This document shows positions 52,275 through 63,749 of a stretch of 64,000 bases of DNA, one piece after another. The notes below the pieces were generated by a model. The model saw nothing but the letters and a program-made list of their open reading frames with translations. It searched no databases and had not been told where the DNA came from. The position numbers and the translations under genes are program-made. Positions within the stretch are counted from its first letter, which is position 1. Each line of letters begins with the position of its first letter. Source of the stretch: Anseranas semipalmata (lineage: Eukaryota > Chordata > Aves > Anseriformes > Anseranatidae); the NCBI GenBank assembly GCA_013399115.1, contig VXAA01007265.1:560832-624831 (forward strand), read 5' to 3'.

Positions 52275-55200
52275 AAAAACAAAGCAAGGAACACCACTTT
52301 CATGCATCCTCCACTTAGGCAAAGACAGTTTCTCTCTGTTTAAATCTATTTTAACACTAGATAACTCAGTGGCAACTCTGGCTTTAATTATCAACCTCCT
52401 CAGGGCCTGCCATGCCATAAATTGAGCACACATACTTGGAAAGGCCTCCCTGAATCCACCCTACCAAACAATCCCACCTTCATCTTTCAAATCCTATTGA
52501 AGGATCTCTTTGATGAGAACATTTGCCTGATCTATTTGTAGAGATCTGACACTAAATATATTCCCTCTCACGTGACATTATCTTCACTTGGTATTGTATC
52601 TAGTCCCATTATACTTCTGACACCATACCGTTTCACGTGCATGCACACACTCGTATTCTCTTGTTAGCTAAATGCCCTGAGAACCACAATTCTATCTTCT
52701 GCCAAATAAGCAACCTCATTGATCAATGTAGATAAAGAGATGCTGAATCTATCAACTATTGGGGTACCAGACATTATAAACAAAGCAAAACAAGCCCTAA
52801 TTCAGCCAGATGAAATAGAATTCACCTCAGAAAAAATCATTTAGTCTTCACATACACATAATGTACTTCAATTTTAGTCAACAGAATTAGCATCCTCCTC
52901 ATTTTAGTTGATACAGAAAAAATAAATTATTTGATGGAGCAGATCCAAGGGTATCTGAACCCACTGTTCTTTAATTTGAGGCAATTTTTTGATACAATAA
53001 CAACTCCAGTCACACTTTATTCCAATTCTGCACCATTAAGTAATGGATTTATTTCAGCTTGGTTTAAGCAAGAACATTATGTGGCTGTTGGCAAAGCCAT
53101 TCTTTCTCTTGTACATCTCAAAAGCAGAATTTTTATCAGCCTAGGATGCCTCCTGCAGATGAGTCAGGAGCCTCTGCTCGTCTCCATAATCTGAATTCCT
53201 CCTTCTTTCCACTCTTACGATTGAAAACAAGGATAATAACCATCATCCTTTGATGTCCTTCATTCAATAACAAAGTAATAGCTCGGATTAACAACTTCCA
53301 AAATACTGTTTGCCTTCCCATTACCTAGCTACAGAAACAGCTAGATAAGAACAAATGTTATTTTCTCCATCACTGGTGATACACACAGTAAGAAAAGAGT
53401 TTCCATTGAGCTCAGGGCAGAACAACCACTGAGAAGGAACAAGCCAGACCTAGGTCATCTTCTGACTTAATTATTGGAGCAGGATAGAAAAGACACGGCC
53501 AAAGTTCAGAGTTCTGCTGGAGCCAGACACCTCCAGAGCATGCTGAAACCTGTTTTAAACATGCCATGCTTTTAGGGTATTTTGCCCTCTGTCTCTGAGT
53601 AGCTTCATTAGTGCAGCTACAAATATTTTGCTGTGTGTTAGGTGTGCTATAAATGACCACTTTTGCCTGGGAAATTCTACAGCTTTTTATTATTTTATGA
53701 AAGTTCCTCTTATGCAAACAGACATTAGTAACTTTGAAAGTTGGTCCTCCTGTGTTCATTTGGTTCCTATGGATCTTTCTTATCTCTTTGTTTGTATTTC
53801 TTTAATTATCTGGAAAAAAAAAGTTGTAAAAAAGATTACGAAAAACATTCTAAAATTCAAAATTAGGATTACTGGTAAAGCTTTGCTCTCTTCCAGCCTA
53901 TGTTTGCCAGTAGAGCACAAACATCAGAAAGCATGGAAATAGGTAATTAGTTACAGCCAATCCAAATGTAACTTGTAGCCACTGGAAATCTTCTTCACTG
54001 AAATTCAAGGAGGCAAGAATAACTATCTTCCTCACCTTTCCCTTTCTTGTCATCCCATGTCTTGCATATACACAAAAGAGGAAGAGATGGATATGTAGCT
54101 GGAGGGGTCCAGACTATTTCCTTTTTCTACTGAGTTCTGGAAGCAGAAACATACAGGGAGACTTGCCATCAGGGGACTGTCAGCAGCAAGGTAGAATAGG
54201 GGTTTCCCAGAACACAAGTAAAATTCTGATGTTAGGTGGAATTCCACAAATGAGGGCAGAGAAATTGTGTTTGTAGATGAACCTTAGTCCATGTGGCTGA
54301 GCAGGTGTTGATGGATCCCATCACTCAAACATGAGTTTTGCCATAATAAAGGGAAGAACTCAGACTGCCGAAGAATCTCTCTGTGCTCCCTTGGTGGTGG
54401 GCATCCTGCACCATCCGCGAAGGCATCATGTAAGTAAATGAGTTGTGCATGTGCAAGCGCAGCACTTGCTCAGGGTAGCAGTAAGGTTAAGTCATCACGT
54501 GCCTCATCCAAGAGTTATGAAGTCATGAGATACCTGACTTTATTCATGAATATTCTCTGTGCTGACCTATGTATGTATATATTTGCTATAGACCAACACA
54601 AATGGCAGTAAGATAGCTTATGCTATAAACCTACCACCTCCACTTAGGCACGCCCCACATAGTTAATTTATAAACAAGAAGTGCACCACCTCCCTGGAGC
54701 AGAGACGTTCATGTACCTGAATATTGGTACACAGTCATTCTGATCGGTTACATATGGTCACCTCCAGGATTTTCAAACACCCAGCAGCTGGATTGTGCTT
54801 GGCATTCAGTAACATACAGAAGGCAAGTCCTAAAGCAAACAAATTTCTCTCTGGGAAAGCCTGACATTGGCAAGGAGAGGAGTAAGGTAAGGCAAGGACT
54901 GCCAAGCTCACACATACATGGCAGGGATCAGAGTTCAAATGCTATGAACAGACAGGAATTTCCCCCAGTCCTTTCAAAATATCTACTTCTAGAACTATGA
55001 ACTGTATATACTACTATATACCATACATACATATGCATGCAGAGACACACACACAGACATAAATATCATATACTTCATATCATCATATTAAGACTAGCTG
55101 TGACTCCAGTGAGACTGATGCTGGCAATGGAATGCTTATCACACACCACCCCTGTGCAGGCTTGCTCAGTTTTAGGGGAAAATGCTCTGGAGGGCCCAGT

Positions 55201-56139
55201 CTCGTGTTTGCATATTTCTGCACTAGGTTGTGTTTAAAGGATGGCAATGTAGGGTCATGGATCTCTGCCCCAAGCATTGCTCTAGAGCTTAAGCTCTAAA
55301 GCAAAGTCTCTGAGATGAATTCCCACCTTGTATCCCCTGCACAAGTAGAAAAGGAAGAGGTGGCACCAACCCTGCTGTTGCATATACCCAGAAGAAAAAG
55401 AATATACAATTGACTTCTCTGTTAGACATGACTAACACCACAGTCTGAACCTGGTCTGGCTGCACCAGCTTTCATTAAGTTTACTTCCATTAAGCATCTC
55501 AGAATGAACTAGCAAAAACACACTAAGCAGAGGAGGATAAATTGACAGCCAAAGGGAGAGATAGCAGATACATAGCACACATGCTATGCTCTTGCCCTTC
55601 TTCTGCTGGTGCATGTCCTCTACCATCTCCTGGGAACTGCTGAACACCCCAAAGTGTGCAGATTCCTACCCCCCAAGGGCGAAGTGGAGAAGAGAAATGT
55701 CAGAGCAGGCAATACTGATTCAAAGCAGTTGTGTCCAGAGCAGGAAGGTGAGACTAAAACCATCACTGTATGAAAACACGGCACAAAAAAAAAAAAAAAA
55801 AAAGATCAGCAGCCTGTTATTACAAAGAAGGTTTACCAGAACAATTGTTGTCTTACAGAAGTGAAATACTCAACATTGTAAAAGATTTATTTTTACTTGC
55901 TTGGGGAATATTGAGAAATGGTGACAGGCCGTAGAGTGACCCATGGGTGCGTGCATCCCAGCTGAATCCCAGCTCTCTTGATGAGCCTAATGGAGTAGAG
56001 CAGTTAGCTTGCATGCCCGTTTTTTCCTTCTGTTTAAAATAAGAACATAAGGGGGAAGGGTGGGTGTGTAACAGTCTTTCATCAAGGGAGAAATAGTCTT
56101 TGCCCACAGCACACATCTGGACCAAAGAAGTGCTCCCAT
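52275..56139. other. non-coding unique DNA
   Basis: Contains a TA/CA-rich low-complexity patch at about 55005-55065 and A19 at 55785-55803. Short open frames on both strands have no known motif. No dispersed repeat recognised. Confidence 0.5.
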
Positions 56140-56258
56140 ATGCCCCAGTTTAGCTGTAGCCTTAAGTGACCTGCCTGAAATTAGTTAGCCTGTGGTGCAC
56201 GTAATATTGAACCCAGATTTTCTTTTCAGAGCATTAACTGCAAGATCACCTGTCCTCT
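56140..56258 (+). mobile_element. probable ancient MIR/L3-like tail relic
   Basis: In order: GCCCCAGTTTAGCTGTAG, CTTAAGTGACCTGCCTGAAA, TATTGAACCCAGATTTTCTT, AGAGCATTAACTGCAAGATC and CTGTCCTCTCC. This parallels the shared 3' region of old MIR/L3-type repeats ('...ttaagtgacttgcccaaggtcac...ttgaacccaggtct...agagcattaaccactagacc...'). It is the best of the four such relics here because landmarks agree in order over about 110 bp. Confidence 0.55.
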
Positions 56259-56384
56259 CCAAATACTAGTAGCCACCACATTATGATAAGCATCTTTGTG
56301 AAAATCACGGACTCGATTCATTTAAAGTCTAATGTATTTCTCATTCACAGAAGTTTGTTAAACTTCTTTGTTTATAAAACAGGA

Positions 56385-56728
56385 AGGGTCCGTGTCTGTG
56401 TTATGTTGGGGGCCCCAGAGCTGAACGCTGTGCTCAAGGTGGGGTCTTGCGAGAGCAGAGCAGAGGAGGAGAATCACCTCCCTCAACCTGCTGGCCATGC
56501 TTCTTTTGATGCAGCCCAGGACATGGTTGGCTTTTCAGGCTGCAAATGCACATTGACAGCTCATGTTCAGTATCTCATCAACCAGTACCCTCAAGTCCTC
56601 TCCAGGGCTGCTCTCAATCCATTCCTCACCCCACCTATATTTGTGCTTGTGTTTGCCCCGACCCAGGTGCAATCTGTCAGGATCCCACTGTCCATGTTGC
56701 CGACAAAGATGTTAAATAGTACCAGTTA
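56385..56728 (-). mobile_element. CR1 LINE internal fragment with RT-core deletion
   Basis: On the minus strand, starting from 56728, the translation first gives [15 protein letters not shown], the CR1 RT block upstream of the catalytic FADD motif. At about 56674-56680 it jumps to the region further C-terminal ([21 protein letters not shown]), then the 'NRILGCIKR' and 'HLEYC' surroundings in decayed form. The stretch that should carry FADD is missing, so an internal deletion removed the catalytic core. The plus-strand open frame over this copy (56283-56729) is antisense to the element and not a gene. Both ends are truncated. Confidence 0.88.
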
Positions 56729-58188
56729 AACAGATGTGAAATATTACTTTTCCAAACCTAAGCATCAGTTCAGGAAGAACACTGAGCTAAAAACCTTACA
56801 AAGTTATAGTTGCTAGGACTAAACACAAAAGCCCATTTCAATCCATTGCCAATCAATACAGAAATCCAGGATGCTAGCCAAGTGTTCAGAATATTCCATA
56901 TCAAATCTGCAGCTGGGACTACAGGATATAATAGCTGATAGTTAAAGAATATGTATTTGTTCATGTTTGTTGACTTTGAGGTTTGTTTTCTCTCTTTTTT
57001 TATTTTCTTTTTTTTGAACAGATAATAGTTGTATGGTATGTTTAATAATACATGTGTTTGTCACTTCACTTCTGACAACACTGCTGGAGAAAGAGGCTTT
57101 ACTCTGAGACCTGCAATTTAGATGCATCATTTCAGAAAGAACACGGTGTATTAGAATCTTACTCATGGCTGATTCACCTATCGAGCTAGATTGCAAACCT
57201 CACACTGTAAATGTCACGTCTGTCTAAATTTGGGTGAGCTAATTAAGTGTCACGGAACTAAGCGAATCTATTCATGACACTGTGTGTCAATGCAAGCATA
57301 CTTGTCCCACGGCTTCCAGAAATCAATTCCAAGCTCTGCAGACACTTACCTAGTAGCATCAGTAAATAATTATGTTATAGGTCATTCTGTAAAAAAAATG
57401 TGCATACATGCAAAGTATGGAAGTGTGATTTAACAGGGTAGAATGGTTACTTGTTACATGCCAAGTCACTTGTCTTGTTAATGGCAGTCCAAGGCTCCAG
57501 CTGTGAAATCCAGTGGAAATGAGCAGTTCTGGAGCATTTCGCAATGCCTCTTGCGCACAGGCTGTAGTCCTGCCCCCTGGGATTTCTCAATATGAGAATG
57601 CACAGACTTATGACCAAGGGATCCAAAACTCAGTATCAGAACTGTTTTTGGCAATTCAGATCACTCAGTACTCAGGACAGGGAAGGCCTCTTTCTGCACA
57701 CCGTCTACACTGAAGCTGCTAGAAAGAAGCCATAAGGTTGTAAAATAAGCAAGTTCAATCTCTGTGGATTTTAATTGCAGTAGTAATTTGGAAATGAGTA
57801 CACACAATTAGCATTGATCAGGAATCTTAAGGCAAAACAGGTTTCCATCAGAAATACAAATCATGGAAATGTGTCCACAATTCAGTTTTTAGAAGCTTCT
57901 GCTAAAACTCTGGGACATTTCCACTACCGAGCTGCTAGGCTTCAAGCCAGCTTGCATGATTTCCTTAAGAAACTCAAATCTTCAAAACCTCCAACTCTCT
58001 GACAGCTTCACTTTGCTGCCTGTCTTGCAGTCAAGGTTCCCAGGGATCACAGCCCTGAGAACATAAGCAAGGCTTGAAGTGTCTGATGATTTTAGCCTCA
58101 CCACTCCACTAGGACTTTTCTCTGCCCAGAAGAATGGCTGTAAGTGGCTTCTTGTATGTTTTTATAAAAATAAATAGGTACAGCATTG
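56729..58188. other. non-coding unique DNA
   Basis: No gene or dispersed repeat recognised. Confidence 0.5.
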
Positions 58189-58211
58189 CCCCCCCCCACC
58201 ACACACACACA
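58189..58211 (+). repeat. C9 run and (CA)n microsatellite
   Basis: Nine C (58189-58197), then about six CA units. Confidence 0.93.
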
Positions 58212-58398
58212 GAGTCAACTAAATGGATCTGTGACTACATCAGTGTATACGAAAGACTCTATAAGTCATTTAGAAATTACAAATACCCAGGACTCCTGTT
58301 TGCTCTGTGAATGCCAGGAAAAGTAAAATGTTAAATAAGAAAATATTCCTTACAATAAAGGTGGAAATGCCAGAAACAGGGGATAAATAAACAAATAA

Positions 58399-58429
58399 AT
58401 GCGCACGTGTGCGCGCATACACATGCGCA
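58399..58429. repeat. 31-bp perfect alternating purine-pyrimidine tract
   Basis: Every step from 58399 to 58429 alternates purine and pyrimidine, with GCGC and CACGTG words and five CpGs in a CpG-poor area. It includes the hairpin GCGCAC-GT-GTGCGC (58401-58414). Such tracts can adopt Z-DNA under supercoiling; function here is unknown. Confidence 0.93.
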
Positions 58430-59404
58430 AAAGAAACACTAAATTTGGTCAGATCAGCAACATATTCAACTGAACCTATACCCAGCCAAAAAATAGGTGG
58501 AGAAGCAAATCTTACCATTTTACATATCAGCAGAATAAGAAATGCAACCACATATTCCAAAATGTAAGGCAGGTTCAGAGAAATCGGCCCACCACCGATG
58601 AAAGATGGATCATGACGTACTACTATACCTGTAGCTGGAGGGATAAATACATCATTTCTGTCTGGACACAGACTGGCCTAGTTTGGCCCAGATATAATTA
58701 ATTATTTTTAAACTAAACCTGAAACCCACTACAGCTGCTCTTCTTAGCTGCATTCATTGTTTTCGTAGAATAAATTATAAACTACAATCACCATCAGAAC
58801 ATTTATTCTGGTATTCATTTGATGAAGTTTCTTTTTTTTTTTTTTTTTTTTAATTAATATTGGGATAAAAGAAACCTCAGCAAAACTGGGATTCACAGAA
58901 ATCGGATGTTCTTTTTCCTGGCAATAATTCTATCAACAATATTTATTTGATGATTGTTAATCTTGATGCTAGGGGCAGATTTGTCCCCCTCTTTTCTTAA
59001 GTATATTTTTGACCTAGATACAGCAGACATCACTCTGTGACAAGATTTAACAAATACCAAAACTTTCAATGTCCTTTGAAAGAGGAGTTTGCTTATGTTT
59101 GTTCTGTAGCTGATCACACAGGTAACTGGAGACCTCCAATTAAATTCTAGTGACGCTTTCCTCAAGAGTCTTTAATAGTATACCTTTTAATAATATTGTT
59201 AATATATAAATTAAAGGTATTATAAAGCCCAGAAATGGAGAAATTAGAAATGTGAAAGCTTTTATTTCATACATTGAAAAATGATAAATTATGTAATTCG
59301 GCATATACACAATGCCTTCCATGCCAAGACCTCAGAATTTCAAAATCGCTAGGCTAAAAGAACACAGGAGAGGAGCATGAGAAGCAAATCCCATCACGTC
59401 ATTG
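58430..59404. other. non-coding unique DNA with poly(T)
   Basis: T20 at 58832-58851. An imperfect AT-rich hairpin has ATACCTTT (59180-59187) facing AAAGGTAT (59213-59220). No gene recognised. Confidence 0.55.
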
Positions 59405-59545
59405 CATGCACTGGTCAGCTGAGGCACGGAACACCTAGATGAATCATCCTACCCAAGGTTGCATGGAAGGGAAATGGGAAAGGGAAAGAAAAATAAAAAC
59501 ACCAGTCTCAAGTCTTTGTTTGCGCTCCAGCCACCTCCAACACAC
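59405..59545 (+). mobile_element. possible ancient MIR/L3-like tail relic
   Basis: CAGCTGAGGCACGGAACACC, then CATCCTACCCAAGGTTGCAT and, later, CCAGTCTCAAGTC. These match in order the landmarks 'aactgaggcacagagag...cttgcccaaggtcacat...caggtctcccaagtc' of old MIR/L3-type tails. A G/A-rich insertion of about 30 bp interrupts it. Confidence 0.42.
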
Positions 59546-60234
59546 TCCTGCCGTGAGGAACAGTAGGCAGGTTAATGGCTTCAGCTGCCACAGCAGCCAT
59601 TACTTTCCTTCTACAAAGGCACTGATTTCATCAACATCTTGGGTGCCATTGTCCTTAGGCAAATAGCTGAGGCAATTATTCACCAGTTATGAAGTAAGAC
59701 ACTCCCTGCTTGTAATTTCTTCTGCAGTGATAGCAGAGAGGTCACTCATTATACCTGGCAGTGTGACAATCATAAAAGGCTACTCAAAAGAGCAATTAAA
59801 TACTCTGAATAAAATTACCATTTATATTCATATCAATGAGTTTTGGCAACAAACACACCATGTTTACACCTACAAAAGCTTCAAATTATCCCTTTACAAA
59901 CAGGGCATTTCAACAGTCTTGCTACCTGTTCATAAAAAGAATCAGGAAACAATGGAAGAGATTTTAAATTTTAACCTCTCCATTTTAAGACAGTTTCTGA
60001 CACTTGATTGATGGCCACAGAATTCAAGAGCTACAGTTTGGGAGCCTGCTGATTAAAAGCTCACATCACCTTGAGCTTGGAGGTGAAAAACGGGGAGAGT
60101 GAAATCCTCTAGTGGCATGAACAAAAGCAAGGCTAAAAAATGAAAAGTTTAGAAAGAAATAATATTTGACTACTAAATGGTATTGATTTTGTATTCATAA
60201 TTACCACCGTTTCTCGACAACTGAGATGGAAAAC
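59546..60234. other. non-coding unique DNA
   Basis: The open frame 59727-60011 (94 codons) has no recognisable domain. Nothing else identified. Confidence 0.5.
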
Positions 60235-60350
60235 AAAGCTCCTCTGTGCTAGGCACTGTACAGAGTGAGACAGTGCCTACAGTATCTATACATAAAGCAG
60301 TACATAGGAGAAGCAGAAATAAAGAGGAATTGAAGCACAAGGATTAAGAT
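60235..60350 (+). mobile_element. probable ancient L3/MIR-like relic
   Basis: CTGTGCTAGGCACTGTACAG, then GACAGTGCCTACAG, and further on AAGAGGAATTGAAGCACAAG. This resembles 'tgtgctaggcactgtacaaac...agacagtccctgcc...gaggaactgaggcacagag' of old L3-type repeats, in the right order. Diverged, and the ends are approximate. Confidence 0.5.
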
Positions 60351-60839
60351 ACAGAATACTCCCTCCTAACTTGAAGCACTTAACAAATCTATCAAAATTA
60401 GGAAGCTAGGAACCTGCACTTTCTCTACATCACTGCTGAAAGCGAGAGGGGATGAAGCAGTCTCCGGGTTTTTCTCTAACCATTCACTGGGTTCCTGACT
60501 GATGCGGTTTTTGGTGCAGTTACTTGAGATGACAGGCTACAGCAATTTTCTCATGTTTTTTCAGAAGTCAGCCCACAGAGTTGAAGAGGGAATTTAGTTC
60601 AGATCTCCTCAGCTAGAAGGCTTGTATTCACATGCAATTTTTCTAGAAATACGTTAGAATGGAAAAGTTGAAATGTTACTGATGTAGTTCCATGGATGAA
60701 TATTTATCCCAGAAAGAGAATACTTTTCTTTAAATTGGTTTAAGGTAAATGGTAAGCTAAATGGGGAAAAAAAAAGCCAGTCCTACACAGGAACTAAGCC
60801 TGCATTATAATTACAGGGATTTTGATTCATATCACAACT
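60351..60839. other. non-coding unique DNA
   Basis: Nothing recognised. Confidence 0.5.
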
Positions 60840-60910
60840 TAAACTCGCAGTAACTTCCCAGCGCAGTTGATGTGTGTTCTACTGCCTTATCCATAGGACC
60901 ATCCTTCTTT
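60840..60910 (+). mobile_element. possible MIR/L3-like tail end
   Basis: GTGTTCTACTGCCTTATCCA followed by TAGGACCATCCTTC recalls the terminal 'tgctctaaccactaggccatccttc' of old tails. It is short, and upstream landmarks are missing. Confidence 0.28.
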
Positions 60911-61204
60911 TTAAGGGAGTTACAGGAAAGATGTCTAGTATTTAAATCTAATTCCACAGTATAGCAAAGCTACGGATTCACTGATTTAGAAGGTAACCAA
61001 GCACAGTCATAGGTGCCTTGGTTTCCAACTCCCTCAGTCTCTTGTACTGCTAGCAAAACACATGCTGTATCCCTTTGGAAGGAAGGGCAACCTATGGACT
61101 TCTTTTTTAACTGGCCAGATCTGGATGGGGATACCCAGGGAATACAGAACTTCTGTTATAGCAGAAAATCCCTCACAACGCTGTCTTAGAACAAGACCCA
61201 GCCA
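60911..61204. other. non-coding unique DNA
   Basis: Nothing recognised. Confidence 0.5.
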
Positions 61205-61268
61205 GGGGGTGTAGCTTTAGAAGTGTCCGCCTGCCAGAGTGAAGCAGGAGTTCGCATTCCAGCACATA
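61205..61268 (+). pseudogene. tRNA-like relic (tRNA pseudogene or tRNA-derived SINE head)
   Basis: GGGGGTGTAGCTTTAGAAGT resembles the start of an alanine-type tRNA, with an A-box-like TAGCTTTAGAAG. A B-box-like AGTTCGCATTCCAGCAC follows 37 nt after it. Between them CCTGC and GCAGG could pair as an anticodon stem, but around a 9-nt loop, where a functional tRNA has 7. The D-arm is decayed and the acceptor stem does not close properly. It is therefore a relic and not a working tRNA. It could equally be the head of an old tRNA-derived SINE such as MIR. Confidence 0.35.
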
Positions 61269-63679
61269 CAGTGATAAAAACCTACCATGCAAACTGCATC
61301 TGGGCTGAAGTTTCCTACAGTTTCACATTGTGTATGTTGATTATATTATGCACTGTCCAAAATCTGAAGAGGAGGAAGCATTTTTCGAGCACCAGGGCTC
61401 AGAAACTCTGGCACTTTCAGATCACAAGTACCACTTCAGCATTAGTTCCCTCTTGCCTGTTTTAGCCTGGGGCTTCTGCATTTAGTCACCATGCTACCAG
61501 TGCGTGGGGGAGCCCACATCTCACCAACCAAACCAGTGGCTGGTTGCAATCCCCCAGCACTTCAGGAGCCAGAGCCTGTCCATCCCTACATACTAAGGAA
61601 AGGGGACAGAAGGTCTACACGAGCTCTTCAAAACAGGTAAATGCCAGATGGAGACACCAAAAATTTCACTCCGGGGTCCATCTGGAGAAAGAGCCACTCC
61701 CACCGTAAACCAGCCACGATGAGGGAAGGCACAGGGTGATTGGGAGGGCCGAGAGCCCATATCTTGCTTGTGAATAACCTGGCAGGATATTAACCTGTCT
61801 GTGGGAAGAAAAAGTAACATCACTACTGTTCTGGCCTGCAGAAAGGAGTTATTCCTCATTGGCTCTTCGCAGCCTGGACTGTTTTGACCAGAACATGAGA
61901 GTTAAGCAGGACAAGAAAAAAAAAAAAAAATCTCCTAGTTCCCCTGTGTAATTCCCACAAAGGTAGAGATTAAATAATCAAACAGCAGATGACTGTTCCA
62001 GCCCATGTCTCCAACCTAGGAAATGCATTAAGTCCTTATCAGTAGCACCAACAGGCTTTTGGGAAGGCAAGGGAGCCTCCAGCGGGGAGAGTGCTCTGGG
62101 ATGAAGGAAGGATGTCGGCTTTAGCCCACAGAAAAGTGTCCCTCTTTACAAAATGGGACAGAAGATCTCAGCTTGCCAAAAGTTTTATTTAAAAATGAGT
62201 TTAAAATCATTAGTTAAAATGTAAACATTCAGGCTGAATTCCAGAGCAAAGGTTATATTATTCATAGTACTTTAAAGGTTAACTATTCAAGATTTCATTT
62301 AAAATAATTTTCAAACAATGAGATCATTGAATAATACCAAAATACAGTGTGTGTTTATGATCTTTTAAGATTGCAATTTGTTTTGATTACATCAAACAGC
62401 ATCTGCTCCGTTTTCTCTTTACCCAAAGCACCAAGAATATGCATAATCACACTATCACTCTGTATTTCGGAATTTGAGACTCTTTCTGCACATTTCATTA
62501 GAAAGGAAGTCTTCCAAGGCGAACTTGAAAATATATAATGCAACATGAGGAAAAAACACCTGTCAGGAATACTGCATATTTGCATTTCTTTTACTAGAGG
62601 CATTAATGCCTGAGGAAAAAAAAAAAAAAAAAAAGGACTGTCACACCTCAGACTCTGTCTCAACTGTAGAGAAGTCATAATCTTATGTTTATGCTATGCA
62701 TTGGTGTAGTCACGCATAGGCTATGATCACCATGGTGTACAATTTTTAATTTCCTAAGGGTAACACTTTTTATTGCAACAGGCAGGTTGTTTATAGTTGT
62801 CATTTTGAGATGCTTTTTTGTTGTTCTTCTTCAGGTCTTTTATTAACATACTGCTAGACATCACTCTATGACAGCACATGCTGGGTTAGTGATAATGTTG
62901 TCTGTAGTGGCAGGCCTACCTTGGCAGATTATGGGTATAAAATGGGCAGGGGGCAATTGACTTGTCAGAATATTTACAAATTTCAGATTGCTATCTGCAC
63001 CCCTTAATGACTTGCACAATGAAAAAGATTGCAATGTCACCATATCTGCACCGCATGATGTATGTTAATAGCTAGAGAAGATGGTCTAGGACGGACACAG
63101 CCCTCATTAAAAACAAGCAACTGTGATTGACATAAAAAAATACAAAGGCAAAAGGAAGGTAAACCTATTTGTATTTAAGTGGTTTTATTGGAGGGCTTAC
63201 TGAACCAAGAAGGCTTGCTAGACTTACATAGACTCTACTGCAGAAATAACTATCAGCCTAAACCCAATGGCTGATATTCCTGAAGGTATCTCCATCTCTT
63301 CCCTGGCTACATTCATCCAAAACCTCTGCCTGCAATTTACAAGGACTACCATAGCTTGCTTACACTACACTTGATTCTTCTGTAACATGTTGTCAAATAA
63401 TGCTATGCAACAACTTTCTTTTAAACGTAACCTATTGAACCTCACATGCATCCTTGCTATGTTTTCCTTTTTCTGACTTTCTGTCCTTTCCCCCCACTCC
63501 TCAGACCACAGCACAGCCCATGTTCTGATTTCTTGAGTGGCTTCCAGTATCATCTGGTCAGCTAACAGGAAAGGGAATAAAGACAAAACCATCTTTCCCC
63601 ATCTCTTCCTCCATTTGCTCATCATCTTCCCTTTCCCTTCTTCTCTGTACTTCCTCAACCTATTACCAATCTTTGCCAG
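61269..63679. other. non-coding unique DNA with A-runs
   Basis: A15 at 61916-61930 and A19 at 62616-62634. Open frames at 61593-61859 and 62355-62678 (minus) have no known domain. No dispersed repeat recognised. Confidence 0.5.
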
Positions 63680-63749
63680 GTTCAGGGATTCCAGCCAGAA
63701 GCAGCAGAAGACAAGGTTACAGCACGGGCCCGAGAGGTCCATCCAGAAG
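63680..63749 (+). other. weak candidate exon (splice-flanked, 70 nt)
   Basis: A T/C-rich tract of about 90 bp (from 63590) ends ATCTTTGCCAG. The following 70 nt end at AAG|GTAGGA. The sequence is GC-richer than its flanks. It is not recognisable as coding. The longest open frame of the window (63365-63847, minus, 160 codons) overlaps it on the other strand and shows no known family either; I do not call it as a gene. Confidence 0.15.

Noticed and set aside
56283..56729. 148-codon plus-strand open frame
   Set aside because: Most of it is the antisense of a CR1 fragment; the same spurious peptide type appears wherever this CR1 segment occurs.
59180..59220. AT-rich inverted repeat ATACCTTT / AAAGGTAT
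   Set aside because: Only 8 bp of perfect stem in very AT-rich sequence, expected by chance.
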